A DNA stretch of 64,000 bases. It comes from Lineus longissimus. Taxonomy: Eukaryota > Nemertea > Pilidiophora > Heteronemertea > Lineidae. The stretch covers positions 11,034,001 through 11,098,000 of the forward strand of contig NC_088319.1 in assembly GCF_910592395.1 (NCBI RefSeq), read 5' to 3'. Under the pieces are notes generated by a model. The model saw nothing but the letters and a program-made list of their open reading frames with translations, did no database searches and had not been told where the DNA came from. The position numbers were made by a program, and so were the translations under genes. This document shows positions 10,677 to 23,370 of this stretch, piece by piece; the first letter of the stretch is position 1, and every line of letters begins with the position of its first letter.

Positions 10677-13600
10677 ACCCTCCTGTTGTTTTATAATCAG
10701 AGCCCTCATCAGAAGTGTCAAACTACATCCTCATCAAATGACACTAAACTAAGTCCATTGAAGACATCCCATGCACATGTAAGTACTCATCTCATCAACC
10801 TGCTGCAATTGCTAGTTAATGTCATTGAGGAGTTGTGTGTTGTTGCTGAGAGAAACTTGATCACGTTCTCGGTAAGTCAGTCATCTTGCCAAATTGGTGC
10901 ATTACTCCAAGTAATTACGTCGCTCAACAAGGTGCATCTGTATCAGCGATTTTCATGTTCCTTGGAACCTATAAAAGCGTGGATGTACTCTTTCGTGATG
11001 GGAATATGACCTCTTCTACATGTTACTATTTCTGAAAATTAGTATCAAGCAGACATGTCGTAGCTAGTGTTACAAGTAATGGAAAAGGTAAATTCATCCT
11101 TTAGATGTGATTGCATGACTAAACAGCTTTATTGGATCTAAAGTAATAGTTTTGAGGACCATTACATTGGAGGATGGGGGTCATATTTGTATAATCCAGC
11201 CTCGGGGTGATTGTGACAGCACTTTTGAAACTCCCAGTGAGTTAGTAATTTTTATTTCATGCGTGTTTGATTGTAGAGAAACTGGGTTTTCACCTAGGGA
11301 AGTGGAATATGTCAATGGTCATTTGAAGAGTTTGATGCAAAAGGCACTGAACACTATTCTGAAAAAATTGAGATACTCTGATAAAATGAAGACTACCAAA
11401 GCATTTCATTGCAAACCTACAAAATCCTATTGAAACTCGAGTGATATAACGTCACCTCCATGTAAAACCCATTCGAGTCACAGCAGGAAAAAATGTGTTA
11501 CTGAAAAAGGCCGGAAGTGGATTTTGTGGCTTTGAGATCACAACTTGTCATTTGTAGTCCATGAAAACTATTCATCGAAAGCATCCAAGTTCTTGTAGTA
11601 CAAGCAGCGGTTTCGAGTCTAACAATCATTTCTAATCCCTGCCGGAGTTTTGAAATATGCATTGCTTGGTATCTTGATTCAAAGAGGGAGTCATATTTTG
11701 TATTTCACGCAATGCATCTGAAATGACATTACACACCATGCACTTTCCAACGTTTATTTTTATAATCCGCTTCCCAATTTTTACTTTCTTCTCATATTCT
11801 CGCTAAGTTTTTGATAGAATATGGAAAGAAAACTTCTTAGCTGATAAATATGGTTGAAACACACTCTACGCTTGACTCCTCCACAATCCACTCAAAAATA
11901 TGCTGTTTGCAGCGCAAGGGAAAAACGACTCTGATAAAAACTGAACCAATTGAAGTTATCATCCAGATGTGTAAAAATCCTGTAGGCGTTCTGTCCTCAG
12001 CGAAGCAGTTAAATTAACGGGAGACACGCAATTGCCTTTTGAAGATGATTCTACTTAAGATCTTGATGTCAATCACTAGGTTGACATTACCTTTGGTACT
12101 GCGTCGTTTCGTATTTTATCCACATACATGGCATACTTTTATTGTGGTTGAGTATAAAATCTTAATACAATGGTAAGCCAGCGTGGTTCCTCCGTTACCG
12201 CCAAGGCTGGTCGACACACGTTTGGAATAGGAGATATTGGTTTATCCTGACTCGATATACGATCAAGGTTATGTCCACAACATGGTACATGAAAGTGCAT
12301 TTCTTGTCACGACAGATGTTTTTGTCGATCATAAAAAGTGACATTCAATATCCTTGCTTTTTGCCTTCCACCTTTAAATTACCATGTCTATTTTCATCTT
12401 GGGATGCAAATCACTGGATTATAGTGTCTGAATTGGTTCCATCCAGCTCAATTACAGTAATTTAGACATGCTACACACAGTGAAGACAGAGGTCTGAAAA
12501 AAACTGTATTTTTGTTTGGTGGAACTGCAACTTATATAAAAGTGGCATACTCTTTTGCGATGGATAAGGATAGGAACACATACTATTGAATTTTGCCATT
12601 GATTCGATAGACCACTTATGTCCGATTGACAAAAATAGGTCCAGCTTCCGGAAACACTCTCAAAGCCAGTGCAACATTCACTTCAGAAAAACCAAACTAA
12701 ATTTTCAAAAATTTTTATATAGGCCTACCCTCCTTTAAGTCTCACTGGCTTTTTATTGCTTGATCAGTGATCCATTCCATCATATTCGCATGATGCTCAT
12801 GATATTAGCTATTGCACTCTTGGGAACGTCGCTCCAAAACCAATTTATTTTTTGCGGCCATATTCTATTAGCTGTCGGTTCCATACTGTAGACATGCTCT
12901 CTGAAGATCTCATGTCGCTGGACTTTTTATGGACATTCGTTAAAAGTAATCCGTCTTCCCAATGAATTGATGACAGGGAGTATGCTGATATTGAACAAGA
13001 AAGTGTTACCAATACGGACAAGCAGAACAGATAATCTTCTTTCACCTGATTAATTCTGAATTGGTATCGATGTGTGCTGTATATATCAAACAGAAACTTT
13101 CGCTAGAAGTTGGCAGAAAGACTTTTGGATCACCTTGGGATAGATTTGTTTCTCTCATTCATCTTTGCTGCCATTCTTGAATAAAAAAAATTCAATTGTG
13201 CTCTTGAGAAAACTTCCATAGTTCTGTAAAAAATGTATTATGATTGCACTCAGATTGCAATGCTTCTTTCCATTCAACCAAGAAGATAAGAATCGCGGTC
13301 GTGAGAAAACTTCCTATTTCCAGAGTTCTAAAAATATATCATGATTGCACTGGAATTGCAATATTTCTTTCTATTCGCAGAAATTGAACAAATCGAGAGT
13401 GTTTACATCTTGCAAGAACCTTGACAAAAAACGCATACTAAACTGTGGGTGGACATTACCTTTGGCTTGTATTTCTTGGAAAACTGTACAGACCGAGTCA
13501 TCTATTAAGAAATTAGGAATGGTGCTCCGATTTATCCTGAATTTCAAGTTAAAAACTATTCCGACGTATTCAAAACCCTGAACAAGGTTTATTTGTTTCT

Positions 13601-14506
13601 TTTTTACTTATTGTCCGAAATTGAGCTAGATTTGTCCTTCAAGTTGCAACTTTGCCTAAGAAAAAAAACCAATCGCTTGTCGGGTTGTAATTTTCTATTT
13701 GGTTTCATTGATTGGTCATTGACTATTTTCCGCTTGTGATGACAAAAAATTGATTTCCGCCAGAACTTGATGGAGTTTGAAATTACTTCTTGATGGGCTG
13801 CAATCACGGTCCCTAATCATCTGCTAGATTCCACCGATTATTGACAATTCTTGACCACTAAATAACCTGGATGACCAGTCGTATTGGTGGTGTCATTTAC
13901 AATAGCAAAACAGTTGACCTGTCCTTTGGTGAAAATTGGCAATTTTTTTAGAGGTGGCGCTAGCTCTTGTTTAATGTGACAGCTCATGGTCTCTTTATCA
14001 TAAACTCCATTATCTTTTGTCTGCCGAAGGGTTTCGGCTGTGTATCATACCCTTGGTCTGCACCAGGTATAGAGCTGGATCGAAACATGGTTTCCGAAAA
14101 GTTGTAAAATAGCTAGCATTACCTAATCTCAGTAACGAGGTCTGCATTGAAATGAGTGCAGTGCTGCCATCTCTTTTTTCCGTTCTACCCGACAAAAAAA
14201 CTTACAGGGACTGTGGGTGAATGATAGAACTTGAGGAAATGTAGGAGTACAGATTATTCAGGGGTAATAGTATGCAGTGTACGAACCCGGTTTAGGCCGG
14301 GAGCAGTAGCGAGAGCTAATGCACCTCTTGTAATAGTTCCAAGCTGAAGAGTTTTCTACGGCCTGTATTGACCTTATAATGACACTACTCTATGGCCTCG
14401 CCGAGGGAGAGCTTCTTCTATGGCAAGAGGTGCAATTCCTGCCACATTTGAAAATCCAGGTGGTGACTGGTTCCCGTCTCTGTTTCGTGTGCTTAGGGAT
14501 ATAAAA
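10677..14506. other. AT-rich spacer, no gene supported
   Basis: Open frames of 123 codons (10638-11009, beginning inside the SINE head) and 93 codons (11152-11433) show no recognisable motif and no splice or poly-A context. The rest has nothing that I can name. Short T-rich tracts are common. Confidence 0.5.
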
Positions 14507-14677
14507 ATGTGAACTGTCACAGCAAAACCAGGCACTTGTTGCCCTAAGCTTGGCAGGTAGAGACAACTGGTTGTTCGTTTCACTTTAATTGTCTTAAGTT
14601 TCTTCTATTATCTGCCGGTGTCATATAGGCGCATTTCCTGTACGACTTAACACTCATTTCGTTGTGACAGGGCACAT
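14507..14677. mobile_element. Family B MITE, copy 1 (ATGTGACC termini)
   Basis: 171 bp with inverted ends ATGTGAACTGTCACAGCAAA and, on the right, TTGTGACAGGGCACAT. Inside, CCCTAAGCTTGGCAGGTAGA, ACTGGTTGT and a TCTTCTATTATCTGCCGGTGTCAT block match the copies at 20461 and 51397 in the same order. It has no coding capacity. A target duplication is not obvious, so the superfamily is unassigned. Confidence 0.7.
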
Positions 14678-15059
14678 ATGGAGAAACTGGAGGGTCAATA
14701 TGACTGCACCTAAGTATGACGAAAGAGTATTGTTTCTGGAAACTTCCCACCGGAGTTCTGGAGAGCCGTGGCACTTGAGACAAGGATATGGTTTCTTTGA
14801 TATACTGATGGAGTGGTGTATCTCGAAAGGTTAACCTAGTCTAACATGACAACATAAAATAAGCTCCAGGAAGCTGTCAACTCAACTGGTTATGTTGCGA
14901 GACAAGAATATCACTTCAGAGATGGACTTGCTGAAGTGGAAAGTGAAGACAAGCCTGGTGCGGTCAGAAGAATTCCAAATTAACTTTTCTCTTATGAGCA
15001 TTGATGAAACAGTCAACATTTTTATCAACTCTTTCACAACTCATTCCATTTCATACTTT
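14678..15059. other. Spacer with no recognised feature
   Basis: A 98-codon frame at 14892-15188 runs into the inverted-repeat unit that follows. It shows no domain or splice context. Confidence 0.5.
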
Positions 15060-15281
15060 GAAATAAAGGTTTTTGAGCTTTTCAAAAAGCTTCAAAGGTT
15101 ATGCGGCAAACATAAATATGCACATCGTAAAGTTTTTTTTGGTAAAATGAAAAAAATGATGTTTTTTGAGATCCTGAAAAACCACTAAGGGTTTTTCATT
15201 TTGATGACAAACCTACGGGGTACATATTTGTGTTGGCCAAAAAGCCTTAATGTTTTTCAAAAGCTCAAAAACTTTTATTTC
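15060..15281. repeat. 222-bp unit with 30-bp inverted arms
   Basis: Left arm 15060-15089 begins GAAATAAAGGTTTTTGAGCT. The right arm at 15252-15281 reads GTTTTTCAAAAGCTCAAAAA and onward, and is its reverse complement with about four mismatches. The arms enclose about 160 bp of A/T-rich DNA. Likely a small foldback or MITE; no second copy was found in the window, so transposition is not proven. Confidence 0.55.
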
Positions 15282-15577
15282 TGAGAGTGTGTAAACAAAA
15301 GCAACATTACACAAGAACTATACTTGTGGGCAGAAGATTCCAACCTTGTCAAGTAAAAGTAATTGCCAGGAGTTAAAGCTATCATCTGTGTTGTTGGCCC
15401 GCGTCGAAAAGCCCTATTATTTGCCTGGTAGTATTCAATCAAGGAATAAGATAAGGATGATTGGTGTTGGCTGGTTCTTCATCTCTATTCCATTCAGGGA
15501 TCAATTATGCCGAATCATCAGTAGGCAGACATGATTGGAATACACAACATCTAGTAGATCTAGATCCCATGGATTTT

Positions 15578-15693
15578 GAGTAATTTCCATGAATAGCGAT
15601 CATAGAAAGAGTCTACTTTCCCTTTAAAAATAATTATTTTAAGTAATTTCCATGAATGCTAACCATATAGAAAGACTCTATTTTCCTTTTAAG
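15578..15693. repeat. Tandem duplication, period 63 bp
   Basis: TAATTTCCATGAAT, then CATAGAAAGAGTCTACTTT/ATAGAAAGACTCTATTTT and CCTTTTAA, occur twice (TAATTTCC at 15581 and 15644). The units differ at few positions, so the duplication is fairly recent. Confidence 0.65.
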
Positions 15694-17320
15694 ATGTAAG
15701 ACAGAGTCATACAAAGCCGTAGGTTTGTCTGGTACTGCCTTTTTTCCGTCCCCAGATACGTTAGCCAGGAACCATAATGCTCAAATGTAGGCAATGTATC
15801 ACAAGATTTATGAAGAGATAAGAAAGTTTTTGCACCAATCATATGATTTATGTATCATTTATTGGTCTGTGAAATGTCCACGAGAAAGAAATTCTCATGT
15901 AAAAATATACAGAGGAATTTTGCGCCTTGCCGGGGTCTCATAATGTCAACTGACTCTACGTCCCCACCTGACAAAGCCACTCATCCTGGTAGATCTGCCT
16001 CTGGAAGTTGTAAATTTCTGGATTTCGGTTTGATATTCTCTCATTTATGAACGAAAACCGCTGTCTTCTCGACAGCATCTGCAGTTATTCATTACCATTT
16101 TAACATAGATAGGTTGACAGCATTTAAGGCAGGGCTGCAGTAGCTTGGGACAGTGGACATAGAGTGTTAACTTGTATTACCAATAATGAGCGTATTATCA
16201 CACATGACAAAACAATTACAACATGCTGAAACCACATCCAAATGTTCAAGCTCGTCTGCATTTCAATACATTTTAAGGGGCTACATTGAATTTTAATTAC
16301 AAGATAGCCCCAGGAGATGTCTCTTTGGCTAAGAGCTAGATAAACACCAATAACTTGAGGGAAGAGATCAGTCAACATTGCTTTATAAGTCCCTGAAGGC
16401 TACTTTAGGATATGCTCAAATTCCTGAGACGAGGTGCAAAAGTATCATTTGTGCATGAAACCAAAATTCTGATGTGAGAGTGGCTACATGTACCTGTGAA
16501 CGTAATTTCGGAATCTAGTTCCTCTAAAATAATTCGTCGTCACCATATTGAAAAGACAGCCTGCGTAACCACAACACGGTGATTGTGACGATGTCGTGCC
16601 AGTGGCAGAATGAATCCCCAAAAATTTGTCCTCGAAATGATCATACATTTCGATATTTGTGTGGCATTCTCTTCAGGAATCAATCCAAATTTTCTAATTT
16701 TAAACCCATTGACTTTTTAACTGGCGTATGACAGAACGTTCATAGGTCTACCCAGTGGTTACAACTAAAGAAGCCAGCTATCAGACATGATCAGAGGCTT
16801 AAAGTGAGGCTGCGCATGAATATTTCCTCATATAGGTCCCAAATGTGTCATTGGATAATTGAAGAATTCAAATCTTGTCTGCTGTCTGCTGGGGAAGAAT
16901 GGTTGCATGCAAATTCAATGATTTGCTAGATTTTAAAAGGTTATGCAAATTTTAGTGGTCATAAAGTTGAACTTGTTAAATTACAGACAGCCAAAAGAAA
17001 ACGTTTACTTTTTATATTCCAATCAATATCCACTGAAGAAAATTGAGCAGCACAAAGAAATTTGCACTTTCATAACTTGAGTTGTATGGTCTAATCAAGA
17101 CGCAACTGGGAAATCTTGGTGTTGTTACAGGTGTGTATATTTTCTTTGCAAGCATTAAAAGGATGCCCCCACTGAACCAAGTAGGTGTAAATTAACGAGC
17201 ATATTGGCTGACATTCACAAACTCGGTCATTATTCAAAGAGAAGCTTTTCTTTCTCTCCAAATTTTTGTAGTATTTAAGGTTAGAAGAGATATTGACTAG
17301 TACAAAACAGAAGAACAGTT
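15694..17320. other. Spacer with no recognised feature
   Basis: No coding exon, RNA gene or transposon end identified. Open frames are under 91 codons and lack domains. Confidence 0.5.
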
Positions 17321-17640
17321 GCATCCTTTGTAAAATGTAGACAAGTATCGGTCGACTATACATGATTGTAAGAAGATGGCATTTTATATTTTTCTCTACT
17401 GTCAGTCTAAGGAAAACGTTTCCTGTAGGAGTGAAATCAAAACAAGCTTATAAGACTGTCGGCATGCACAATATGTAGACAAGTGAATAATTTTTGCATC
17501 CTTTGTAAAATATCGGTCGACTATACATGATTGTAAGAAGATGGCATTTTGTATTTTCCTCTACTGTCAGTCTAAGGAAAACGTTTCCTGTAGGAGTGAA
17601 ATCAAAACAAGCTTATAAGACTGTCAGCATGCACAATATT
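17321..17640. repeat. Recent tandem duplication, period about 165 bp
   Basis: The block GCATCCTTTGTAAAAT through GCATGCACAATAT is present twice, starting at 17321 and 17496. Over the shared part from GTCGACTATACATGATTG (17351 and 17516) the copies differ at only a handful of positions, for example TATATTTTT against GTATTTTCC and GTCGGC against GTCAGC. Unit 1 has an extra GTAGACAAG-type stretch near 17337. Both units keep the same short frame, but I do not consider it coding. Confidence 0.85.
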
Positions 17641-19610
17641 TTGCAAGGCTGTGATATCAAGGGTGGGGGTGGGAGCTGGATGACCAATTGCTCACTGGCA
17701 GTCTCTTGAGTCTTGCATTCCTCAAATTACTTGTAGCAAAGTGGTAACTCTAGTGTGCTGAATATAAAAGTGTCCTGCAGTAGTAGTCGACAAAATGACT
17801 TGTCTGGTGTAAGGTTACAATGTAGATAAAACTGAGAGAACAGGTCTAAGGTTACAGCGTATACAGACACAGAGGACACAAAGTTGATTGTATATGTTGT
17901 ATTGAAGTTTAAGGTTACAAAGTAGACATGTAATGAAAGAGTGCTGGTCTCCCAACAAGTCTGAAGTTACAAACAAGGGCCTTTATCACAGTTTGCTGAG
18001 GACAAACCTACATCTATCCAGTCAAAGTCGTCCATTTAACAGCATCACGTATGGGAATGGAGTATGGTTGGGCAGCAAATGTTATTGGAGCTCCCAAATT
18101 ATTGGCAACTTTTCTCTTTGTTAGTAACGAGATGTGGTTTCTACAGATATTGTTCTCAATGGCTATGTAAACTGAGACATATATTTACTAAGTGTGTTCC
18201 CAGTTGGTTGGTTCTCGTTGTTACAAGTGATGCTAGTGTCGTCTGTTGATATCAATTTACAAGTTGGCACTCTTGTTGCAGGATTTTCCGTTTTTTCCGC
18301 AGTTTTCCGGATCTCGTGAGCTGGTTGTTTCTACTTTGATGTTACATTATTTGGTAAAAAACCCTCCGGATTGGTTACCCAGCATGTCGTCGTCACCCGG
18401 GCTAAATAATGTCATAGCGCTGAGTCCAATGTGGCACTTTACAAACATAAAGGAAAAACAAAAAGGTTTGCTCACGTGCTTTTGGCTCAATATTCTGAAT
18501 TTTTTTATAAGGTCGACTAAAAAAAGCTATTTAACTCTTCAGTTCATCATTCACGAAGTAGTTCATGCCAGTATCTCACAATTTCACAAGCTGCATGACA
18601 CGAGTGGCTGTGAATAAACTCACGAAACAGTTCTCAATTGTGTTTTATCCAGTCTTTGATCTGTGAAGTTATAAAACAGTTCAACTTTCATTGCTTTCTA
18701 GCCACTGTGGCTTTGAGTCATAGCCATTTGAGACAGTTTCCAAAGCTTCATCCCATCAAATGTTTACAGAAGGTTGTCATCATAATTGAATATGTTTGTG
18801 AATCTATCCCCAGGAGTTATTCAGATTTGCAGTAGGTCATGGAATTGGACACTTCCTAACTCGGTTGGGGCCAGTATGCCTTACTGATGCTGTTGATGTT
18901 GAGTAGTTGGAAGTCGCAGCAGAACCTAATGTGATTTGTGAAAGGGAACAGGCTCCTTTATTTCACAGGCTGGTCTATTTTGCATTTGAGGCTTCGCTTT
19001 CTTTGATGATGAGAAGAGTGTTTCAGCAGTAGGCAGGCAGAGATATGGCCCTTAAAGGCCTGTGTTGAGGATTGCCAGAGTGATGGTGCCTATGATGGTC
19101 CCTTATGAGCCAAAATGATGGTGCCTATGGTCTACCCTCAACTGGCAGTCATGTCCACCGGACTTTGTGATCTGGGAGTCATTGATGTCAAGTTGCTGCC
19201 AGAAGGGGCACTAAACCGTATGTTATCCTAAGCGACATGACGTCATGGGCACTCGTTCAATCACCTCTCCTCACTCAGTTTTGGAACTCCATCTATTTTC
19301 ATCCATTGCAACTATGTCTATCATGTTTAAGATGTTTACTGATATCCCAGGTATTCTCAACAGGTAGCTGAAGATATTATTTTGGTGAATCATCAATACT
19401 TTTCATCTTCATCTGTTACGGTTTGTCTCTATCAATTTCCATTTCAAACACCTAAAGAAGAACTACCTTTTCCATTAGATAGTGAACGTTTAGCCACTGA
19501 CAGCCAACACTCTATTTATAGGCCTACTTAACCAAAACAGAAAAAAATGGTTGGAGGGGATGGCAATGCGTCGCCAATTTGGTGTGCTTATTGGGTTACT
19601 TTAATGGCCG
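17641..19610. other. Spacer with no recognised feature
   Basis: A 123-codon frame at 18246-18617 has no recognisable domain. A phrase GATGGTGCCTATG(AT)GGTC is repeated near 19081 and 19118. No transposon ends or RNA genes were recognised. Confidence 0.5.
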
Positions 19611-19775
19611 TTTGCTATCAATATAGATTTGAACATTGCCGTTATGTGGACAGATATACAAATGCTAGGCCCTCTTTATACGTATAAGTTTCAGCAAAGT
19701 TTCATGCATGAATATTGCAATATAGCATTGTTTATAACTGCAGTAATATTTTCCTGACCCAATACGAACGAACGA
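19611..19775 (+). repeat. Dispersed repeat family A, copy 2
   Basis: Shares GAACATTGCCGTTATGTGGA, CAGATATACAAATGCTAG, GTTTCAGCAAAG, GCATTGTTTATAACTGCAG and TTTTCCTGACC with the other family A copies, in the same order as copy 1. More diverged than most copies and truncated near the left end. Confidence 0.7.
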
Positions 19776-20460
19776 AGCGATGGGGAACATCGTTCCCCGT
19801 CAGTGATTTGCTGTCTGGTTAAACTAGCAGGCTACAGGTGGTTTTGTGAGTGTGCCAGTCTCCCTGACAGTAGATTTCCATAGGTCTATGATTATGCATC
19901 TCAGCCAGCTGTAGACACACTGTATAAATAATCCTTTGTGCAATTTACAGTTCATGTGGTTATATGCGTTTTTCGATTTCCGGCCACATGTTACTGATGT
20001 ACATGTGGGCCTATCAATATATTCCATGTGATGGTTGAATAATGATTGAATATGCCACTTGTAGTATGTTTGCTATAGCACTGTTTAAATCTTTTAAGTC
20101 TTGGCTCGATTGGTGATGCTACCTGAATATTTGGATTACCCATACTGATAAACATAAAAAAGGAGTCTCAATTGTGATACTCAGGATTACTTGTGATATT
20201 TTCTTTGGATTACTTGTGATATTTTCTTGTGAGTTATTAAATATGCCAAGATTTCGAAGGTAATTAATGTTGTTTAAACTTGCTTATGCGATGGGTGGCA
20301 GAAATCTGCTTCTTGTTTGTGATGGGCAACATCATAAACATATACTGTGGAGACACTACTTGGCCGTTTTTGGTGTGTGTGTTTCACATAGGCCTATTAC
20401 ATGTTATATATGCCTTTCGTACAGGCACCCTTCAACAGGCTAAATAGCATCTTCACAGTT
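19776..20460. other. Spacer with a short 24-bp duplication
   Basis: GGATTACTTGTGATATTTTCTT is present twice in tandem near 20188 and 20212. Nothing else was recognised. Confidence 0.5.
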
Positions 20461-20655
20461 TGTGACCTGTCACAGTAAAACCTTGGGCATCTTGCTCTGA
20501 GCTTATTGGCAGGTTGAGACGCCTTGCTGTTCATTTCACTGTTGTCTGCCTTTTCTGTAAAACCTGAGTACGAAAATTTCTTCCATTATCTCCTGGTATC
20601 ATATTAGGCTAATCTTCTGTGCGAGGTGCACCTGGTTTTGTTGTGGCAGGTCACA
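20461..20655. mobile_element. Family B MITE, copy 2 (ATGTGACC termini)
   Basis: Ends TGTGACCTGTCACAGTAAAA and, on the right, TTGTGGCAGGTCACA. The interior has TTGCTCTGAGCTTATTGGCA, AGGTTGAGACG, TTTCTTCCATTATCTCCTGG and TGTGCGAGGTGCACCTGGTT, collinear with copies 1 and 3. About 25 bp longer than copy 1 owing to internal insertion. Non-coding. Confidence 0.75.
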
Positions 20656-21494
20656 TATGATAGTGTAGTGAAGGTGTTTGACCCTTTGTTGCTGGAAAAT
20701 TCTTGAAAATAACCCTCTTTTTCGCCTGGTCTGAGATGATGCAATCTCTCTTTGGCTTGACAAGTTTGTGGCATGTCATATGGCCTGCTCAGCATTTATT
20801 TTAAGCAATTTTTATCACACTTTGAATTGTTCATCTCAATCTTGATGAATTCCATTTTCATCTATGTTGTGATTCCTATCATTTTCAGCTGGTGTCCATG
20901 TATTAGGCGGTAAGGACAAGAATGCAGAAAATTAGTTACTACATGTATGTTTGATAATATACTAACTGAGTTGCTGAGTGTTTTTGCCTTGCCTCTACTA
21001 AAGTTTGATGAGCATGCTGTAACTTACCTATTAATCTTTTCATTCATGATATTGTCTGTGTGACCGTTCCGGCTTCTTCTTTTCCTCAAGTGATTTTGAC
21101 TTAGCCAGGCTTGACTTGACTTTCGCTGTCCTACCCAGAATATACCGGGTCTTTACACTACGTACTATTGGCCCGCTGTAATCCGGGTGCGGGCCAGGGG
21201 TGCATCATTCACTCCTGAAACCCAACGGTAGCGAAAAGGTTTGAATAGAAAAATATCTGTCCTCGCCAAGACCTCTGCTCCCATTTTGAGTCACAAAATG
21301 ATAATTTGACTTCAAATCTACTTTGGAATTTAAAAAAGTACACATCCTCACAGAGGCCTTGTTGACGCCAATTGGAATTATTCAAATTTGCATCACATTC
21401 TGAGGCGTGATTTTTTCCCTCCCCTTGCGTCATTCATCATCCTCATCCCGTACTTCAAGGACACAAATGAAGATTCTAATTGAAACCATGTTTA
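20656..21494. other. Spacer with a GC-rich hairpin
   Basis: The inverted repeat GGCCCGC...GCGGGCC at 21170-21195 could form a 7-bp GC-only stem with a 12-nt loop. No gene or transposon was recognised around it. Confidence 0.5.
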
Positions 21495-21675
21495 AAGGCG
21501 TATGCCGTATGTATTTAATCATGGGTCAAATTGAAATGCAGTTGTACACAATGCCAGAGATGCAGTTATCATGTAAGCACCTTTGCTGAAACTTGGTGTA
21601 TAATAGTATTTGTATATCTGTGTACAAAACGGCAATGTTGAAATTTACATTCAGTATCTATTTAGGCAATTGGAA
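21495..21675 (-). repeat. Dispersed repeat family A, copy 3 (reverse)
   Basis: Family A read in reverse: AAATGCAGTTGTACACAATGCC, GATGCAGTTATCATG, TTTGCTGAAACTTGGTGTAT, AGTATTTGTATATCTGTGTA, CGGCAATGTTGAAATTTACA and CAGTATCTATTTAGGCAATTGG (each broken at or before 20-22 bases here). It ends at the GCAATTGGAAATTTC boundary shared with copy 4. Confidence 0.8.
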
Positions 21676-21894
21676 ATTTCAAATTGAAGTACAAATTTCC
21701 AAATTTTTTACGAACAGCTTTTAAAAAACAGGACTTGTTTGGGTATTTTGATCACGTCATGCTTGATCTGACATTTAGGAATTGAAAATTGAAAAATAAC
21801 AAACCATTGAAGAACACTTTTTGGTAAATTTTACTCTCAAATACTTTATATTTAAGGAAAATGTTTGCAGTCATTACAAAGTTTTTTGTATTGA

Positions 21895-22095
21895 CGGCTT
21901 TAAATGGGTGCGCTGTTCATTATGATTGGAGGTATTGGAAAATAGAAGTGCAGTTTTTCACAACGCCTTAATACAGTTAATATGCACACAAATTTGTAGA
22001 AACGTGGTATTTCTAGTAATTGTATATCTGTCTATAGAGCAGCAGTGCTGAAATTTATATTTGATATGTATTTACGCAATTGGAAATTTTCAAAT
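21895..22095 (-). repeat. Dispersed repeat family A, copy 4 (reverse)
   Basis: Same orientation as copy 3 and about 400 bp downstream. Conserved blocks are GGAAAATAGAAGTGCAGTTT, ACAACGCCTTAATACAGTTA, AAATTTGTAGAAACGTGGTA, TTGTATATCTGTCTATAGAG and AGTGCTGAAATTTATATTTG, ending GCAATTGGAAATTTT. Copies 3 and 4 may derive from a local duplication. Confidence 0.8.
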
Positions 22096-22916
22096 TTGAT
22101 TCCAAATTAAAAAATGTTTAACAAACGTAGACCTTTAAGGTGATGGAGCATCAGCTGGAGGGAGGTGTGTCATAGAATAAAGCTTAAACCGCTTTTTTCT
22201 TAAGAGTGATAAGAGATGAACCTATTGCTGGCTTTTGCACTGATGGATGAAACATCCTTTGCCTTAAATTATCAGCTAGCCCGGAATCATTGCTGCATAA
22301 TTGCCCTAAGACCTTAGGGGGTTAGGTTAATGAAATAATGCAGGTAATACTCTTTTTATCTGGCCGTGTCCATAATTGATGTTGCCATTACCAAGTTCGA
22401 TTTATTATGCAGCCATCTATTGGCGAGTTGTGATTACTTTGCGAAGAATACTGATACAATTAACCCTTCTATATGCAACAGTTTACTTCTGTGGGGAATA
22501 TCTTGATTGGTTTTAGCAAGAATGAGGACATTGGTTTAACAAGTATATAGATTACAACTATAAATTTAAAGTCGACCATTTTCCTAAATTGTCTCTTTTA
22601 ACTTTCACAAATATTAATTGCCAGTTTCTTTACACTTAACCCCCCCCCCCCCCCCATCCCCATTGCCTTGTGAATAAAAACTGTGCAGCAATGCCATTTG
22701 GACATCAATCACTGTTGCAGATGAACTGACCATTGTATTACACCATGGTCGACTTTCCCGCATTCATTTCAGCCATTTTCGTGCTTCTGAGAAAGTGTGC
22801 AGCATATTTCATGTCATAATCATTTGATGCCCAAAACGGCTTGTGATAACATGACTGCATGGGCCACTCTGTTCCGCTTAACTTGGCCATGCCTGTTTTA
22901 CTTACTTACCCAAATA
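22096..22916. other. Spacer with a C16 homopolymer
   Basis: A run of 16 C residues lies at 22640-22655. Otherwise AT-rich, with no gene, RNA gene or transposon end recognised. Confidence 0.55.
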
Positions 22917-23094
22917 CAGTAGAACCTCCCTTAGCGGACATCTCTCTATTAAGGACAACCTCTCAATTAAGGACACTAGGTTTGGTCCCAAATTGGTTGT
23001 TTCTATTCAATTTGACCTCTCTAATCAGGACACCTCTCTATTATGGACAGCACTTGTCAGTCCCGAGGGTGTCCTTAATTGAGAGGTTCAACTG
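22917..23094 (+). mobile_element. pogo/Tigger-like MITE, intact, 178 bp
   Basis: Begins CAGTAGAACCTCCCTTAGCG and ends GAGAGGTTCAACTG, with a TA dinucleotide on each side (22915-22916 and 23095-23096). CAGT termini with a TA target duplication are the signature of the Tc1/mariner/pogo superfamily. GGACACCTCTCTATTA-type words occur repeatedly in both orientations, giving strong self-complementarity. Non-coding, so it must depend on a transposase made elsewhere. It shares length and sequence with the inverted copy at 23524. Confidence 0.88.
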
Positions 23095-23370
23095 TAGTTA
23101 GATTTGGTCCTAAATCTGCTTAATGGTATGATGCAAATATCGCATGTCATAACCTAATCAAATCGTATTGTTTGTGCTTGAGTCCCATGGGTAGATCTTT
23201 AGTTGCTATACTACCATTAGCTAGAGAAATATCATGAATTAGCATTCAGAGAATCGAGATAATTCGGATTTTGCAGTCCGAAGCATGTGCTTTATGATTT
23301 TGGTTTGGTGATTTTCCAGAAATTATGCCCTATAGTGACCTGAAGTACAGGGTAAAATAACACAACTCAT

